Shown: positions 1 to 9,105, counted from the stretch's first letter. The stretch is DNA of 64,000 nt from Lactobacillus kullabergensis (GCF_000967195.1 NZ_KQ033871.1:1175828-1239827); one strand, 5' to 3'. Program-made: numbers and translations. Notes: generated by a model from the letters alone, not told the origin.

Positions 1-752
1 ACAGTACCAAAAGAAGATGCAATTGGTAAAAGGGAGTTACGTAAAATGTGTTTATTGAAAACAACTTTTTCTGGCACACCCTTACTATGTGCTGTACGAA
101 CATAATCTTCAACTTTGTTATCTACAATTCCCGTCCTTAAATATTGAACTACAGATGTTGTAGTTATCAATGCAACTAGTGTACCTGGTAAAATAATATG
201 ATAAATTTCACTACCCAAAGTACCCCAAAATCCGGATGCATTTGGTGAAATTGAACCTGAGATTGGGAACCAGCCCAAAGTAAAACCAAATAACCATATT
301 CCTAGTATATAGAAAACAAAAGGAGGAACAGCCAAGGTAATATAATTAAAAATTTGAACAGCTTGATCTTGCCACTCATCTTGGTGACGACCAGCACTAA
401 TACCCATAGGGATGGCAATAGAATAACTGATTATAGTAGAAAATAAAGATAACCAAAAAGTATTCACAGCCCGATCTGCAATTAATGAAGTAACAGGTAC
501 ATGCTGAATATAGCTTGTACCCAAGTCTCCTTTGAAAAGATTGCCAACCCAACGCGCATACTGCACAGGTACAGGGTCATATAATCCAGCTGCTCTTTTT
601 AACGCCTCAATTTGTTTAGGATCAGTATTTGGGTTAATTTGACCTGAAAATGGATCACCTGGCATCATTTTAGCTAAGAAAAAGACCAAAATACTTAAAA
701 TAATCAATTGCGGGATCATAATTAAAATTCGTCTTAAGACCGTTTTCCACAT
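1..752 (-). CDS. oppB: Oligopeptide ABC transporter permease OppB (3' end outside window)
   Basis: Membrane permease subunit of the oligopeptide importer. Reading the minus strand from ATG at 752 gives an open frame of about 250 codons that runs off the left edge without a stop. The N-terminus (MWKTVLRRILIMIPQLI) is a hydrophobic first membrane segment, typical of OppB/DppB. It is followed by the family's external loop (PGDPFSGQ, GDLGTSY) and further hydrophobic segments. Near the edge lies the cytoplasmic coupling loop (EDYVRTAHSKGVPE), the EAA-type motif that contacts the ATPases. It starts 2 nt after the oppF stop, so the three genes form one operon in the order D-F-B. About 60-70 C-terminal residues are missing; oppC and oppA would be expected beyond the edge. 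Confidence 0.93.
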   Translation of the reverse strand, partial: MWKTVLRRILIMIPQLIILSILVFFLAKMMPGDPFSGQINPNTDPKQIEALKRAAGLYDPVPVQYARWVGNLFKGDLGTSYIQHVPVTSLIADRAVNTFWLSLFSTIISYSIAIPMGISAGRHQDEWQDQAVQIFNYITLAVPPFVFYILGIWLFGFTLGWFPISGSISPNASGFWGTLGSEIYHIILPGTLVALITTTSVVQYLRTGIVDNKVEDYVRTAHSKGVPEKVVFNKHILRNSLLPIASSFGT

Positions 753-754
753 GG

Positions 755-1732
755 TTATGCCCCCTCCTTTTCATTTTTCTTTTCTTCATTTAATTCATTT
801 TTCGGTAAAGCCACTAAATGTTTGCCAGAAACTTGTTGCAAAGGGAACACACGACCATCTTTGTCATACCACTTGCCTTGATCATTTTGAAACTCTTGTT
901 CAACTTCTTGACGGTGTTTCTTATGCTCATCGCGATGTTCAACATCAACTTGTGGTATTGCGGAAAGCAGCCTTTTAGTATAAATATGCATTGGATGCTT
1001 GTAAATGTCTTCCCTTGAACCAATCTCAACCAAGCGACCACGATGCATAATCGCAAGATTCTCCGACATATGTTTTACCACACCAAGGTCGTGAGAAATG
1101 AAAAGATAGGCAATATTATATTGTTGCTGAATATGCTTCATAAAGTTTAAAACTTGTGCCTGCACAGACAAATCCAAAGCACTAGTAGGCTCATCAGCAA
1201 CAATTAAACGAGGATTAGTTGCAACCGCACGAGCTACGCCAATTCTTTGTCTCTGTCCCCCAGAAAATTCATGAGGGTATTTGTAAATTGAATCGCTAGG
1301 CATACCAACAATATCCAGCAGCTCTTGAACTCGATCACGTTCTTGATCTGTAGTTAAATTTTCAAAATTTCGAATTGGTTCAGCAATAATATCTTCAATT
1401 CTTTTTCTGGGATTTAAACTCGACATTGAATCTTGAAAAATCATTTGAACGTCTTTATTGTAGTTGAGTTTATGCCTATTTTTGGCCTTAGTAATATCTA
1501 CACCCTTATAAATAATGCTGCCACTAGTCACAGGCTCAACACCAACAATGGCCTTACCAGTAGTTGACTTGCCTGATCCAGATTCACCAATTAAACCATA
1601 GGTTTCACCTTCATTAATAGTAATACTAATATCGTCAACTGCTCTGACATAGTCAGTAATCCGGTTCCAAAAACCTGTTCGTATGGGATAATGAACTTTT
1701 AAGTTTTTTACTTGTATGATTTCTTTAGCCAT
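755..1732 (-). CDS. oppF: Oligopeptide ABC transporter ATP-binding protein OppF
   Basis: Second cytoplasmic ATPase of the Opp importer, working as a pair with OppD to power peptide uptake. At 325 aa it has the usual length. Walker A (GESGSGKST) is near residues 49-57, the ABC signature (SGGQRQR) near 157 and Walker B (LIVADEP) near 176-182. The C-terminus carries the oligopeptide-transporter extension (HIYTKRLLSAIP). It lies 3 nt after oppD and 2 nt before oppB, so co-transcription and tight stoichiometry are expected. The call as F rather than D rests on operon order and on similarity to the F-type subunit, which starts directly with a short pre-domain (VKNLKVHYPI). Confidence 0.94.
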   Translation of the reverse strand: MAKEIIQVKNLKVHYPIRTGFWNRITDYVRAVDDISITINEGETYGLIGESGSGKSTTGKAIVGVEPVTSGSIIYKGVDITKAKNRHKLNYNKDVQMIFQDSMSSLNPRKRIEDIIAEPIRNFENLTTDQERDRVQELLDIVGMPSDSIYKYPHEFSGGQRQRIGVARAVATNPRLIVADEPTSALDLSVQAQVLNFMKHIQQQYNIAYLFISHDLGVVKHMSENLAIMHRGRLVEIGSREDIYKHPMHIYTKRLLSAIPQVDVEHRDEHKKHRQEVEQEFQNDQGKWYDKDGRVFPLQQVSGKHLVALPKNELNEEKKNEKEGA

Positions 1733-1735
1733 AAA

Positions 1736-2746
1736 CTACTCCCCACCTACTTCATCTTGAAAGTGGAACGTCTTCCAGCAAGTACATCTTACCCAGTGAC
1801 CAGGCTCAACTTCATGCATTACTGGGTTCTCTTCATGAGCACTGGCAGGAATCCATGGAATTCTAGCAGCAAATCTGTCGCCTTTTCTAGGCATATTTTG
1901 CAATGATGGAACCGTTCCTTGAATAACGTGCAAATCTTCTTCCTCATCTTCAGATTGAGGCATTGAATTTAACAAGGAGCGAGTGTATGGGTGCAGTGGA
2001 TGCTCAAAGACAGTTTTTACATCGGCTTTTTCTACTATCTGCCCACCATACATAACTGCAACTTGATCAGCAGTTTCAGCAACTACCCCTAAATCGTGAG
2101 TAATCAAAATAATACCAGATTGAGATTGCTTTTGAATATCTTCAAGCAGATCCAAAATTTGAGCTTGAATAGTAACATCCAAAGCGGTAGTAGGCTCATC
2201 TGCAATGATAATTTCGGGCTTACATGCAATTGCCATAGCAATCACGACCCTTTGTCTTAATCCCCCTGATAGCTCAAAAGGATACATTCGAAAAGTTTCT
2301 TCTGGTTTTGGCATACCTACTTGATTGAATAATTCAATCACACGATTATAACGCTCTTTTTCATTCATATCTGTATGATAATAAAGCGTTTCAGCTACCT
2401 GATCGCCAACACGCATCAGCGGATTTAAACTAGCCAATGGATCCTGAAAGATCATGCCAATTTTGTCTCCACGTATTTTGTTAAACAAGTTTTCATTTAA
2501 TCCAACTAAATTTAACTCATTATATAGAATATCCCCAGTTACTTTCGTATTTTTATGGTCGTACAAGCCGATAATACTCGATGCAATTGTACTCTTACCA
2601 CAACCAGATTCACCTACAATAGATAAAATTTCATTACGCTTCAACGTTAAATTAATATCATCTGCAGCATCATAAAACTTTCCATTTAAACGATATGCAG
2701 TATGCAAATGCTGGATATCTAGCAAGAGATCACTTTGTTTTTCCAA
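1736..2746 (-). CDS. oppD: Oligopeptide ABC transporter ATP-binding protein OppD
   Basis: First gene of the visible opp operon; ATPase partner of OppF. Walker A (GESGCGKST) lies near residues 45-53, the signature (LSGGLRQRV) near 159-167 and Walker B (IIIADEP) near 179-185. The C-terminal oligopeptide/dipeptide extension (HPYTRSLLNSMP) is present. The start codon is TTG at 2746: an in-frame TGA lies two codons upstream and no ATG precedes the first conserved strand. An AGAGGGG SD sits about 9 nt upstream. A good sigma-A promoter (2815-2843) precedes it, with an AT-only palindrome in the leader. Confidence 0.94.
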   Translation of the reverse strand: MEKQSDLLLDIQHLHTAYRLNGKFYDAADDINLTLKRNEILSIVGESGCGKSTIASSIIGLYDHKNTKVTGDILYNELNLVGLNENLFNKIRGDKIGMIFQDPLASLNPLMRVGDQVAETLYYHTDMNEKERYNRVIELFNQVGMPKPEETFRMYPFELSGGLRQRVVIAMAIACKPEIIIADEPTTALDVTIQAQILDLLEDIQKQSQSGIILITHDLGVVAETADQVAVMYGGQIVEKADVKTVFEHPLHPYTRSLLNSMPQSEDEEEDLHVIQGTVPSLQNMPRKGDRFAARIPWIPASAHEENPVMHEVEPGHWVRCTCWKTFHFQDEVGGE

Positions 2747-2775
2747 AGGTCATTTCCCCTCTCAAATCTTCAATG

Positions 2776-2801
2776 AATTTATTAAAGATATTTAATAAAT
2801 T
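2776..2801. repeat. 11-bp perfect A/T-only palindrome in the oppD leader
   Basis: Arms AATTTATTAAA and TTTAATAAATT are perfect and separated by 4 nt (gata). The element sits between the predicted oppD promoter and the TTG start. It could be a transcription-factor operator or a weak RNA hairpin. It has no T-tract like an intrinsic terminator in the oppD direction. Confidence 0.6.
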
Positions 2802-2814
2802 TATTTAATTTCTA

Positions 2815-2843
2815 ATTATAACCGTGAAACATTTTGTATGCAA
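2815..2843 (-). promoter_or_regulatory. Predicted sigma-A promoter of the opp operon
   Basis: On the minus strand, -35 TTGCAT (2838-2843), a 17-nt spacer and -10 TATAAT (2815-2820). It lies in the gap between acpP and oppD and points into oppD, which suggests opp is transcribed separately from the plsX-acpP operon upstream. Confidence 0.75.
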
Positions 2844-2865
2844 ATTAATAATGAATATTTTTTAG

Positions 2866-3108
2866 TTATTTTTGGTGATCTGCAACATAATTAACTGCAT
2901 CTCCTACAGTTTTTAATTTCTCCGCATCTTCATCAGAAATCTCGGCGCCGAATTCATCTTCCAATTGTAAAATGAATTCCACTAAGTCAATGGAATCAGC
3001 GTCCAAATCACTAGTGAAATTAGTTTCATCAGTTATCTTTTCTTTATCCACTTCAAAATTATCTGCTAATATATCTCGAATTTTAGTAAAAATTTCTTCT
3101 TTACCCAT
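2866..3108 (-). CDS. acpP: Acyl carrier protein
   Basis: Carries growing acyl chains as thioesters on phosphopantetheine. The 80-aa length is normal. The attachment serine is Ser39 in DADSIDLVE, where the common DSL motif reads DSI. The protein is acidic and helical. An in-frame ATG 16 codons further upstream exists, but the start at 3108 is preferred: it has AGGAG about 7 nt upstream and begins with the conserved family N-terminus (MGKEEIFTKI). It begins 4 nt after the plsX stop. PlsX consumes acyl-ACP, which fits the pairing. Confidence 0.95.
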   Translation of the reverse strand: MGKEEIFTKIRDILADNFEVDKEKITDETNFTSDLDADSIDLVEFILQLEDEFGAEISDEDAEKLKTVGDAVNYVADHQK

Positions 3109-3112
3109 GTTT

Positions 3113-4117
3113 TTACTCCTTATTTTCAGCTGCAAATTCTGCTTTAAAATTATCAATTATTTTTTCCTGTAATATTCTATCAATTTGTTTAATTGTAAAA
3201 TAAACAGCACGTTGACCAGAGCGACCATGTGTTTTAACTACTGGAGCATTAACCCCGAGTAAAACTGCACCACCGTATTTGTCGACATCAAATTTTGAAA
3301 CTAATCCTTTTAATGCTTTTTTGATCATTAATGCACCTAATTTAACAAAAGGTCCGTTATCAAGCAAGCTTTCCTTCAAAAGATGTATCAAAACCCCTGA
3401 AGTTCCTTCAATATTTTTTAGAACCGCATTGCCAGTAAACCCATCTGTTGCAATCACATCAGCTTTGCCATCTAATAACTCGTTACCTTCGATATTCCCT
3501 ATAAAATTAAGTTTGCTTTCCAATAACAGCTGGTAGGCTTTTTGATGAACATCATCACCTTTATCACTTTCAGATCCATTATTAAGCAGACCAACACGCG
3601 GATTTTTGACTCCCCGCACTTTTTCTGCATAATACGAAGCCATTTTAGCCCAGGCTAGCAGGTATTCTGGTTTACTTTTAGCATTGGCACCCACATCAAT
3701 CATATTGAATCCATCATCGGAATTTTTTACAGGCAATGTTGGCATGAATCCCGGTCGAGCCACACCTTTAATTCGTCCTATTATAAATATGCCACAAGCT
3801 AAAATAGCTCCGGTATTACCTAATGAAAAAAGTGCATCAGCTTTGCCCTGCTTCACAAATTGTGCTGCCACGACAAGTGACGAATCTTTTTTTGATCTAA
3901 TTGCCTTAACTGGCTCATCTTCATCTAAAATAATTTCAGAAGTATTGACTACTTGTGTGCGACTGCTATCATTTCCCAATAATTCTTTTATTTTTTTTTG
4001 ATCGCCAAAAAAAATGAATTTTGTTTCAGGTAAGTCCTTTTTGGCCCGTAATACTGCTTTTATAATTGCTTCAGGGGCATTTTCACCGCCCATAGCGTCA
4101 ATAGCAATAGTTCTCAT
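3113..4117 (-). CDS. plsX: Phosphate acyltransferase PlsX
   Basis: Peripheral membrane enzyme that converts acyl-ACP to acyl-phosphate, the donor for PlsY in phosphatidic acid synthesis. The 334-aa length is normal. The N-terminus MRTIAIDAMGGENAP is the family hallmark, followed by the conserved SLGNTGA and NNGSESDKG segments. GAGG lies about 5 nt before the ATG. It sits 17 nt downstream of recG and directly upstream of acpP, an order common in Firmicutes (recG-plsX-acpP; fapR is not between them here). Confidence 0.96.
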   Translation of the reverse strand: MRTIAIDAMGGENAPEAIIKAVLRAKKDLPETKFIFFGDQKKIKELLGNDSSRTQVVNTSEIILDEDEPVKAIRSKKDSSLVVAAQFVKQGKADALFSLGNTGAILACGIFIIGRIKGVARPGFMPTLPVKNSDDGFNMIDVGANAKSKPEYLLAWAKMASYYAEKVRGVKNPRVGLLNNGSESDKGDDVHQKAYQLLLESKLNFIGNIEGNELLDGKADVIATDGFTGNAVLKNIEGTSGVLIHLLKESLLDNGPFVKLGALMIKKALKGLVSKFDVDKYGGAVLLGVNAPVVKTHGRSGQRAVYFTIKQIDRILQEKIIDNFKAEFAAENKE

Positions 4118-4134
4118 TATATCCTCAACCTTTA

Positions 4135-6171
4135 CTATGTTCTCTTTTGCTGTAATTGTTTATATTCTATCACTTGTTTTAAAGTTTTATTTTCTGATTT
4201 TTGCAAGAGAGGATCAAGTTTAATTAATTTTCTAGCCTCTTTTTGTGCTACTACCATAGTATCGTAGTTATTAACTACATCACCAACTTGAAATTCAGGA
4301 AGACCAGATTGAGCTTTACCAAAAATATCTCCTTCTCCCCGCATCTTTAAATCTTCTTCAGCCAATTTAAATCCGTCTGTTGTTGATGCCACTATTTTCA
4401 TACGAGCTTTACCTGCCTGTGTGTTAGGATCAGCCAAAAAAATGCAATAACTTTGGGTTTTACCTCTCCCTATTCGCCCTCTTAATTGGTGAAGCTGACT
4501 AATTCCAAAACGATCAGCATTATAGATAACCATCATATTAGCGTTTGCCACGTCAACACCAACTTCAATCACACTGGTAGCAACTAAAATATTAATTTCT
4601 CCAGCTGCAAATTCGGACATAATTTCATCTTTTTTATTACCAGGCATTTGACCGTGAAGTAATACTACTTTTTCATCAGGGAAATCTTTACTGAGTTTAT
4701 CATAAAGCTGTTCTGCATTTTTTAAATCTAATGCTTCTGATTCTGTGATCAAGGGTGTTACAGCATATACCTGAAATCCCTGCTTTAATTGCTCGCGCAT
4801 TAGCTGATAAACCTGATCCATTTGGGTACTCGTTTTCCATGAAGAAATTACTTTTTTTCTTCCTGCGGGGAGATGTCGTATTTCAGATATAGACATGTTG
4901 CCATAAACCGTTAATGCCAGAGTTCTGGGAATCGGGGTAGCAGTCATAGAAAGAACATCAGGCAAATTTCCTTTATTAATTAAAGATTGCCGCTGATTAA
5001 CACCGAACCGGTGCTGTTCATCGATAATTACTAATCCTAATTTTTTAAAAATTACGTTTGATTGAATTAAAGCATGCGTACCTATCACAACATTAATTGT
5101 GCCATCGGTCAATTCTGTATAAATTTCTTTTCGTTCCAAAGCTTTCGTAGAACCTGTTAACAGCGCACATCTTACACCTAGAGGCCTTAGCAATTCATCA
5201 ATCTTTTTAAAATGCTGAGTCGCTAATATCTCTGTAGGAACCATCAGTGCAGCTTGAAAGCCAGCAGTTACAGCCGCAAAAATTGCATATACTGCAACAA
5301 TAGTCTTTCCTGAACCCACATCGCCTTGTAAAAGACGCTGCATTTGTCTGGATGAAAACAGGTCTGCAAAAATTTCGTTGATAACCTGCTTTTGATCCGT
5401 GGATAATTCAAACGGCAAAGATTTAGTCAATTTAGCAACTTCATTCAGGTCATATTTCTTGGGAATCCCTTTGTTTTGTGGATTAACTTCAGTTAACTGA
5501 GCTAGTTCAGTTTGAAAAATAAAGAATTCTCTAAAAATAGCACTTCTTTTTGCAATCTGGGACTCATTAAAATTTTGCGGGTGATGCATTTTTTGTACAA
5601 TATTTTTTTCAGGAAGCAAACGATATTTTCGTCGAATATCCACTGGAACAACGTCATCAACAGCCGGCAAATATTCATCTAAAGCAATATTAATGAAATC
5701 AATTAATTTTTTTTGCCTTAAATGCCGGTTAACGGAGTAAATTGGAGCCATGCCACTATCATTTTCTTTTGCTGCAATGAATTTAAAACCCGCTAAACTT
5801 TGTCTTGAGATATTGTATTTACCATAAACTGCAACTTCTTTACCTACCTCAATTTTTTCTTTCAACCAAGGTTGATTAAAAAAATTGACCATGACTACAT
5901 CATGGTCAATTCTCAATTTAAAACTAAGTCTGCTCTTTTTGTAGCCAAATCTGCTTACAAAGGCTTCAGTGGCCACAACTCCCTTTAGCATTACCTTTTG
6001 ACCATCCATGATCTGGTCAAGTGGAATCGTTTGAAGTTCATCATAGCGAAATGGAAAATAATATAACAAATCATAAATGCTATATATTTCTAAGCTTCCA
6101 AGTGCTGCAGCAGTTTTGGTTCCAACTCCTTTTAAATCAGTAACAGGTGCAAATAATTCCTTTGCGTACAT
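4135..6171 (-). CDS. recG: ATP-dependent DNA helicase RecG
   Basis: Branch-migrating helicase that remodels stalled forks and Holliday junctions. The 678-aa length is typical. An N-terminal wedge/OB region binds junction DNA. Walker A (GDVGSGKT) lies near residue 285, the DEQH box (IIDEQHRFG) near 384 and the SMTATPIPRT motif follows. The second RecA-like domain contains HQLRGRIGRG. It is 2 nt downstream of fakA and shares the operon that continues to plsX-acpP. Confidence 0.97.
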   Translation of the reverse strand: MYAKELFAPVTDLKGVGTKTAAALGSLEIYSIYDLLYYFPFRYDELQTIPLDQIMDGQKVMLKGVVATEAFVSRFGYKKSRLSFKLRIDHDVVMVNFFNQPWLKEKIEVGKEVAVYGKYNISRQSLAGFKFIAAKENDSGMAPIYSVNRHLRQKKLIDFINIALDEYLPAVDDVVPVDIRRKYRLLPEKNIVQKMHHPQNFNESQIAKRSAIFREFFIFQTELAQLTEVNPQNKGIPKKYDLNEVAKLTKSLPFELSTDQKQVINEIFADLFSSRQMQRLLQGDVGSGKTIVAVYAIFAAVTAGFQAALMVPTEILATQHFKKIDELLRPLGVRCALLTGSTKALERKEIYTELTDGTINVVIGTHALIQSNVIFKKLGLVIIDEQHRFGVNQRQSLINKGNLPDVLSMTATPIPRTLALTVYGNMSISEIRHLPAGRKKVISSWKTSTQMDQVYQLMREQLKQGFQVYAVTPLITESEALDLKNAEQLYDKLSKDFPDEKVVLLHGQMPGNKKDEIMSEFAAGEINILVATSVIEVGVDVANANMMVIYNADRFGISQLHQLRGRIGRGKTQSYCIFLADPNTQAGKARMKIVASTTDGFKLAEEDLKMRGEGDIFGKAQSGLPEFQVGDVVNNYDTMVVAQKEARKLIKLDPLLQKSENKTLKQVIEYKQLQQKRT

Positions 6172-6173
6172 AA

Positions 6174-7832
6174 TTATTCAACAGAAATCAGAAAATTATA
6201 TACAGGTTGTCCACCATCATGAAGTTCAAATTCAAGATCATCATGCTTCTCTTTAACAGCATCTATCAGTTTCTGAGCTTCTTTCTTGTTAGAATCTCTT
6301 CCAAACATTACAGTAACGATTTCAGAATCTTCATCCAACATTTTTTCAATCATTGAAGAAGCTGCAGTGATTATATCAGTTTTAGCCACTTTAATTTCGC
6401 CATCAATAATCCCTAAATAATCGTCTTGATGGATCTCAATCTCATTAATTTTGGTATCACGATTTGCTTTGGTAACTTCCCCAGAAACAACAGTATCAAG
6501 AGCGTCAGTCATGTTTGCAACATTGTCATCAAGAGAATCGTCCGGATCAAATGAAAGCATGGCTGTCAAGCCTTGTGAAATGGTTTTAGTAGGGACAATG
6601 CCGACTGGGATACCGCTCACCTCAGCTGCCTGTTTTGCTGCCATAATAATATTACCGTTGTTAGGCATCACTATTGCCTTCTTGGCACCTGATTTTTTGA
6701 TTGAGTCAATAATGTCCTGCGTTGAAGGGTTCATTGTTTGACCGCCAGAAATAATGCGGTTAACACCTTCACTTTCAAAAAGTTTGCGAATGCCGTTACC
6801 AGAAGCAACTGCTATTACGGCAAAATCAACATTTTTCTGATTTTCTTCACTGTTATTTACTATTGTTTCGTGTTGAATCCGCATATTGTCAATTTTAATT
6901 TTTCCCAATTGACCAAACTGACTGCCGTACGCAAAAATAGCTCCAGGATGTTCAGTATGAACATGAACTTTTGCCACTTCTTCATCTGAAACAGCCAAAA
7001 GTGAATCACCTAACTGAGATAAATGCTCCCTAAATTCATCTAAATTAAAAGTTTTCTTATCAGGAACATCAGCAGTTAAATCAACCATAATTTCCGTACA
7101 GTAGCCATTAGCAATATCCTGAGTAGAAAGTTGTGATTGTACAGATTGGTGATGCATGGCATTAATCATTTCATCCATTTCACCTTCATCAGGTTGATAA
7201 CGGTCAGCAAATTCTTCACCTAAAAGGCCTTCTAAAAATCCTTCATATATGAAGAGTAAGCCTTGGCCTCCTGAATCAACTACACCAACTTGCTTTAAAA
7301 CAGGTAATAAGTCAGGAGTTGTCTTTAACGCTTTTTTAGCACCTTCAACAATCGCCTTCATAACTTCTTCAACATCATCGGTTTCATTGGCCTTATTGGC
7401 ACCTTCTTGCGCACCAATCCGAGCAACAGTCAAAATAGTTCCTTCAACTGGCTTCATTACGGCTTTATAAGCTGTTGCAACCCCATTTGAAAAAGCATTG
7501 GCCAACTCTTGTGCATTAAGGGTTTTCATGCCTTGAGTTGCCTTATAAACTCCTCTAAAGAGCTGAGAAGAGATTACGCCACTATTACCGCGAGCACCCA
7601 TCAACATCCCTTTAGCAAGGCTTTCTGTTAAATCGCCAACACTATTACTAGTATTTTGGGCAACAGCTTTAGCGCCACTTTCAATAGTTAAATTCATATT
7701 TGTTCCAGTGTCTCCATCAGGAACAGGGAAAACGTTCAAAGAGTTAATAAACTCTGCGTTGCGACCAAGTCTGTGCGTAGCGACGCGAACCATATCTCTA
7801 AATTTTTTACTGTCTATTTCCTTTAAAACCAA
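6174..7832 (-). CDS. fakA: Fatty acid kinase FakA / DAK2-domain protein (YloV family)
   Basis: Phosphorylates FakB-bound fatty acids to acyl-phosphates, feeding exogenous fatty acids to PlsX/PlsY. The 552 aa cover an N-terminal DhaL-like kinase domain with the Mg-binding aspartates in VPDGDTGTNM (about residues 37-46). A central region and a C-terminal DegV-like DAK1_2 domain follow. The start is TTG at 7832, set by GGAGGG about 9 nt upstream. The position beside asp23 (yloU) and upstream of recG-plsX is the classic Firmicutes arrangement and supports a lipid role. No fakB is in the window. Confidence 0.93.
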   Translation of the reverse strand: MVLKEIDSKKFRDMVRVATHRLGRNAEFINSLNVFPVPDGDTGTNMNLTIESGAKAVAQNTSNSVGDLTESLAKGMLMGARGNSGVISSQLFRGVYKATQGMKTLNAQELANAFSNGVATAYKAVMKPVEGTILTVARIGAQEGANKANETDDVEEVMKAIVEGAKKALKTTPDLLPVLKQVGVVDSGGQGLLFIYEGFLEGLLGEEFADRYQPDEGEMDEMINAMHHQSVQSQLSTQDIANGYCTEIMVDLTADVPDKKTFNLDEFREHLSQLGDSLLAVSDEEVAKVHVHTEHPGAIFAYGSQFGQLGKIKIDNMRIQHETIVNNSEENQKNVDFAVIAVASGNGIRKLFESEGVNRIISGGQTMNPSTQDIIDSIKKSGAKKAIVMPNNGNIIMAAKQAAEVSGIPVGIVPTKTISQGLTAMLSFDPDDSLDDNVANMTDALDTVVSGEVTKANRDTKINEIEIHQDDYLGIIDGEIKVAKTDIITAASSMIEKMLDEDSEIVTVMFGRDSNKKEAQKLIDAVKEKHDDLEFELHDGGQPVYNFLISVE

Positions 7833-7853
7833 TATTTCTACCCTCCGCTTGAG

Positions 7854-8216
7854 TTATTCATCAAGCACTTTAACACTTTGAACGATGACATTAACAGCTT
7901 TAGTTTCAATTCCAAGTTGATTTTTCAAATTGAATTTAACACTACCTTGTACGTTGCGACTTACTTCAGATATTTTTAAACCATAGCCGACTATTATATA
8001 AACATCAACCGTAATCTTATTATCCTCAGACTTAACAACAACACCGCGCTTATAATTTGCTCGATTCAATATTCCATCGAAACCATCACGGATAGCATTT
8101 TTTGAAGCCATGCCAACAACACCGTAGTTAGATGTAGCTGCGCTACCAACAACAGTTGCAATCACTCCATTTGAAACATCAATCAAACCGTTTTTTGTTT
8201 TGATTTTTACAGCCAT
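7854..8216 (-). CDS. Asp23/Gls24 family protein (YloU-like)
   Basis: Small soluble protein of 120 aa in the alkaline-shock/Gls24 family; the molecular role is poorly defined. The sequence shows the alternating beta-alpha pattern of the family (VYIIVGYGLKISEVSRNVQ; C-terminal VNVIVQSVKV). Its start has GAGG 7 nt upstream. It is the first gene of the block leading to fakA, recG, plsX and acpP, and is divergent from rpmB, an arrangement shared with many Firmicutes (yloU-yloV). A second paralogue lies at 27259-27717. Confidence 0.9.
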   Translation of the reverse strand: MAVKIKTKNGLIDVSNGVIATVVGSAATSNYGVVGMASKNAIRDGFDGILNRANYKRGVVVKSEDNKITVDVYIIVGYGLKISEVSRNVQGSVKFNLKNQLGIETKAVNVIVQSVKVLDE

Positions 8217-8313
8217 GTTTACCTCCGAATCATTGTTCTCATATTATGAATCTATTTTATCATAGTAATCAAGTTTAAATGCAAAAATCCCTTCTTAAAA
8301 AATACTTTTGCAG

Positions 8314-8342
8314 TTGCAATGTTCTTAAACTTATGCTATCTT
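8314..8342 (+). promoter_or_regulatory. Predicted rpmB promoter
   Basis: -35 TTGCAA (8314-8319), 17-nt spacer, -10 TATCTT (8337-8342) preceded by TGC, an extended -10. It ends about 37 nt before the rpmB ATG. Confidence 0.7.
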
Positions 8343-8379
8343 AATTTAGTATGAAAACACAATAAAGGAGGTTTAGCAA

Positions 8380-8565
8380 ATGGCAAAAGATTATATCACT
8401 GGCAAAAAGACCACTTTTGGTAATACACGTTCACACGCACTGAATTCATCACGTCGTGCGTGGAAGCCAAACCTTCAAAAAGTTCGTATTCTTGTCGATG
8501 GCAAGCCAAAGCGTGTATGGGTTTCAACTAAGACATTAAAATCTGGTAAAGTTACCCGTGCCTAG
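8380..8565 (+). CDS. rpmB: 50S ribosomal protein L28
   Basis: Small basic large-subunit protein of 61 aa. The C-terminus ([16 protein letters not shown]) is the family signature. The normal N-terminal CxxC pair is absent, so this is the zinc-free (C-minus) form (start [15 protein letters not shown]). AAGGAGG lies 8 nt upstream. It is a single gene with its own promoter and terminator, divergent from asp23, as is usual in Firmicutes. Confidence 0.96.
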   Translation: MAKDYITGKKTTFGNTRSHALNSSRRAWKPNLQKVRILVDGKPKRVWVSTKTLKSGKVTRA

Positions 8566-8585
8566 CGTAAAATAAAAAAGTTTTT

Positions 8586-8612
8586 AAAGCAGAAGTTTTC
8601 TTCTGCTTTTTT
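8586..8612 (+). terminator. Intrinsic terminator of rpmB
   Basis: A 10-bp stem (AAAGCAGAAG / CTTCTGCTTT) with a TTTT loop, ending in a T-run. It starts about 20 nt after the rpmB stop. Confidence 0.9.
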
Positions 8613-9078
8613 ATTTCCCAAAATCTGTTTAAAAGTTTATGTTTAAATAGAGATATTCTTATTGCTCTTTCAATTAATTTTCAAGTCAAAAAAAGACAAG
8701 TTATAGTCTGTAGTTTTACTTGAAGAAGGTATTGTTTTTAGCTAACCTCATTGGCAAATCTTTCATTTCAATTTTTTATATATTCTGCTATTAATAAAAG
8801 ATGATGTTGCCGATACACTTCTCATTGCAACAATTTACTTATATAAAATTTGTTAATTTTAAGTTTTATCAAGCATAACAAAGGCAGTATCTCCACCAAT
8901 GTAAATCTTTTTTTACTCATCAAAAAGGATACAAATCATACCAATCTTTCAATTTTTTTAATTATATAATTTGTTTTGGAGCTTGCCACTATTAGTGGAA
9001 ATCATAGCAGCAAGATAATTGAGGAGATATACCAAAAATATTTATTAACTTATAACAACTTGTTCCAAGAGATATAAA
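8613..9078. other. Gene-free AT-rich stretch between rpmB and thiN
   Basis: No convincing ORF. It holds a nested inverted repeat at about 8680-8724 (outer arms TTCAAGT/ACTTGAA, inner AGAC/GTCT). A short CCACT/AGTGG hairpin lies near 8987-8999. Minus-strand codons around 8868-8935 read like a broken coding fragment (KKIYIGGDTAFVMLDKT after an in-frame stop). It is most simply a decayed gene or an unannotated small RNA region. Confidence 0.5.
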
Positions 9079-9104
9079 AAAACAGCAGTGAATCTGCTGT
9101 TTTT
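9079..9104 (-). terminator. Intrinsic terminator of the thiN end of the prkC-rsgA operon
   Basis: Hairpin ACAGCAG/CTGCTGT with flanking A/T pairs and a T-run on the minus strand, immediately after the thiN stop. The A-run on the other side makes it usable in both directions. Position accurate to about 1 nt. Confidence 0.85.
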
Positions 9105-9105
9105 A

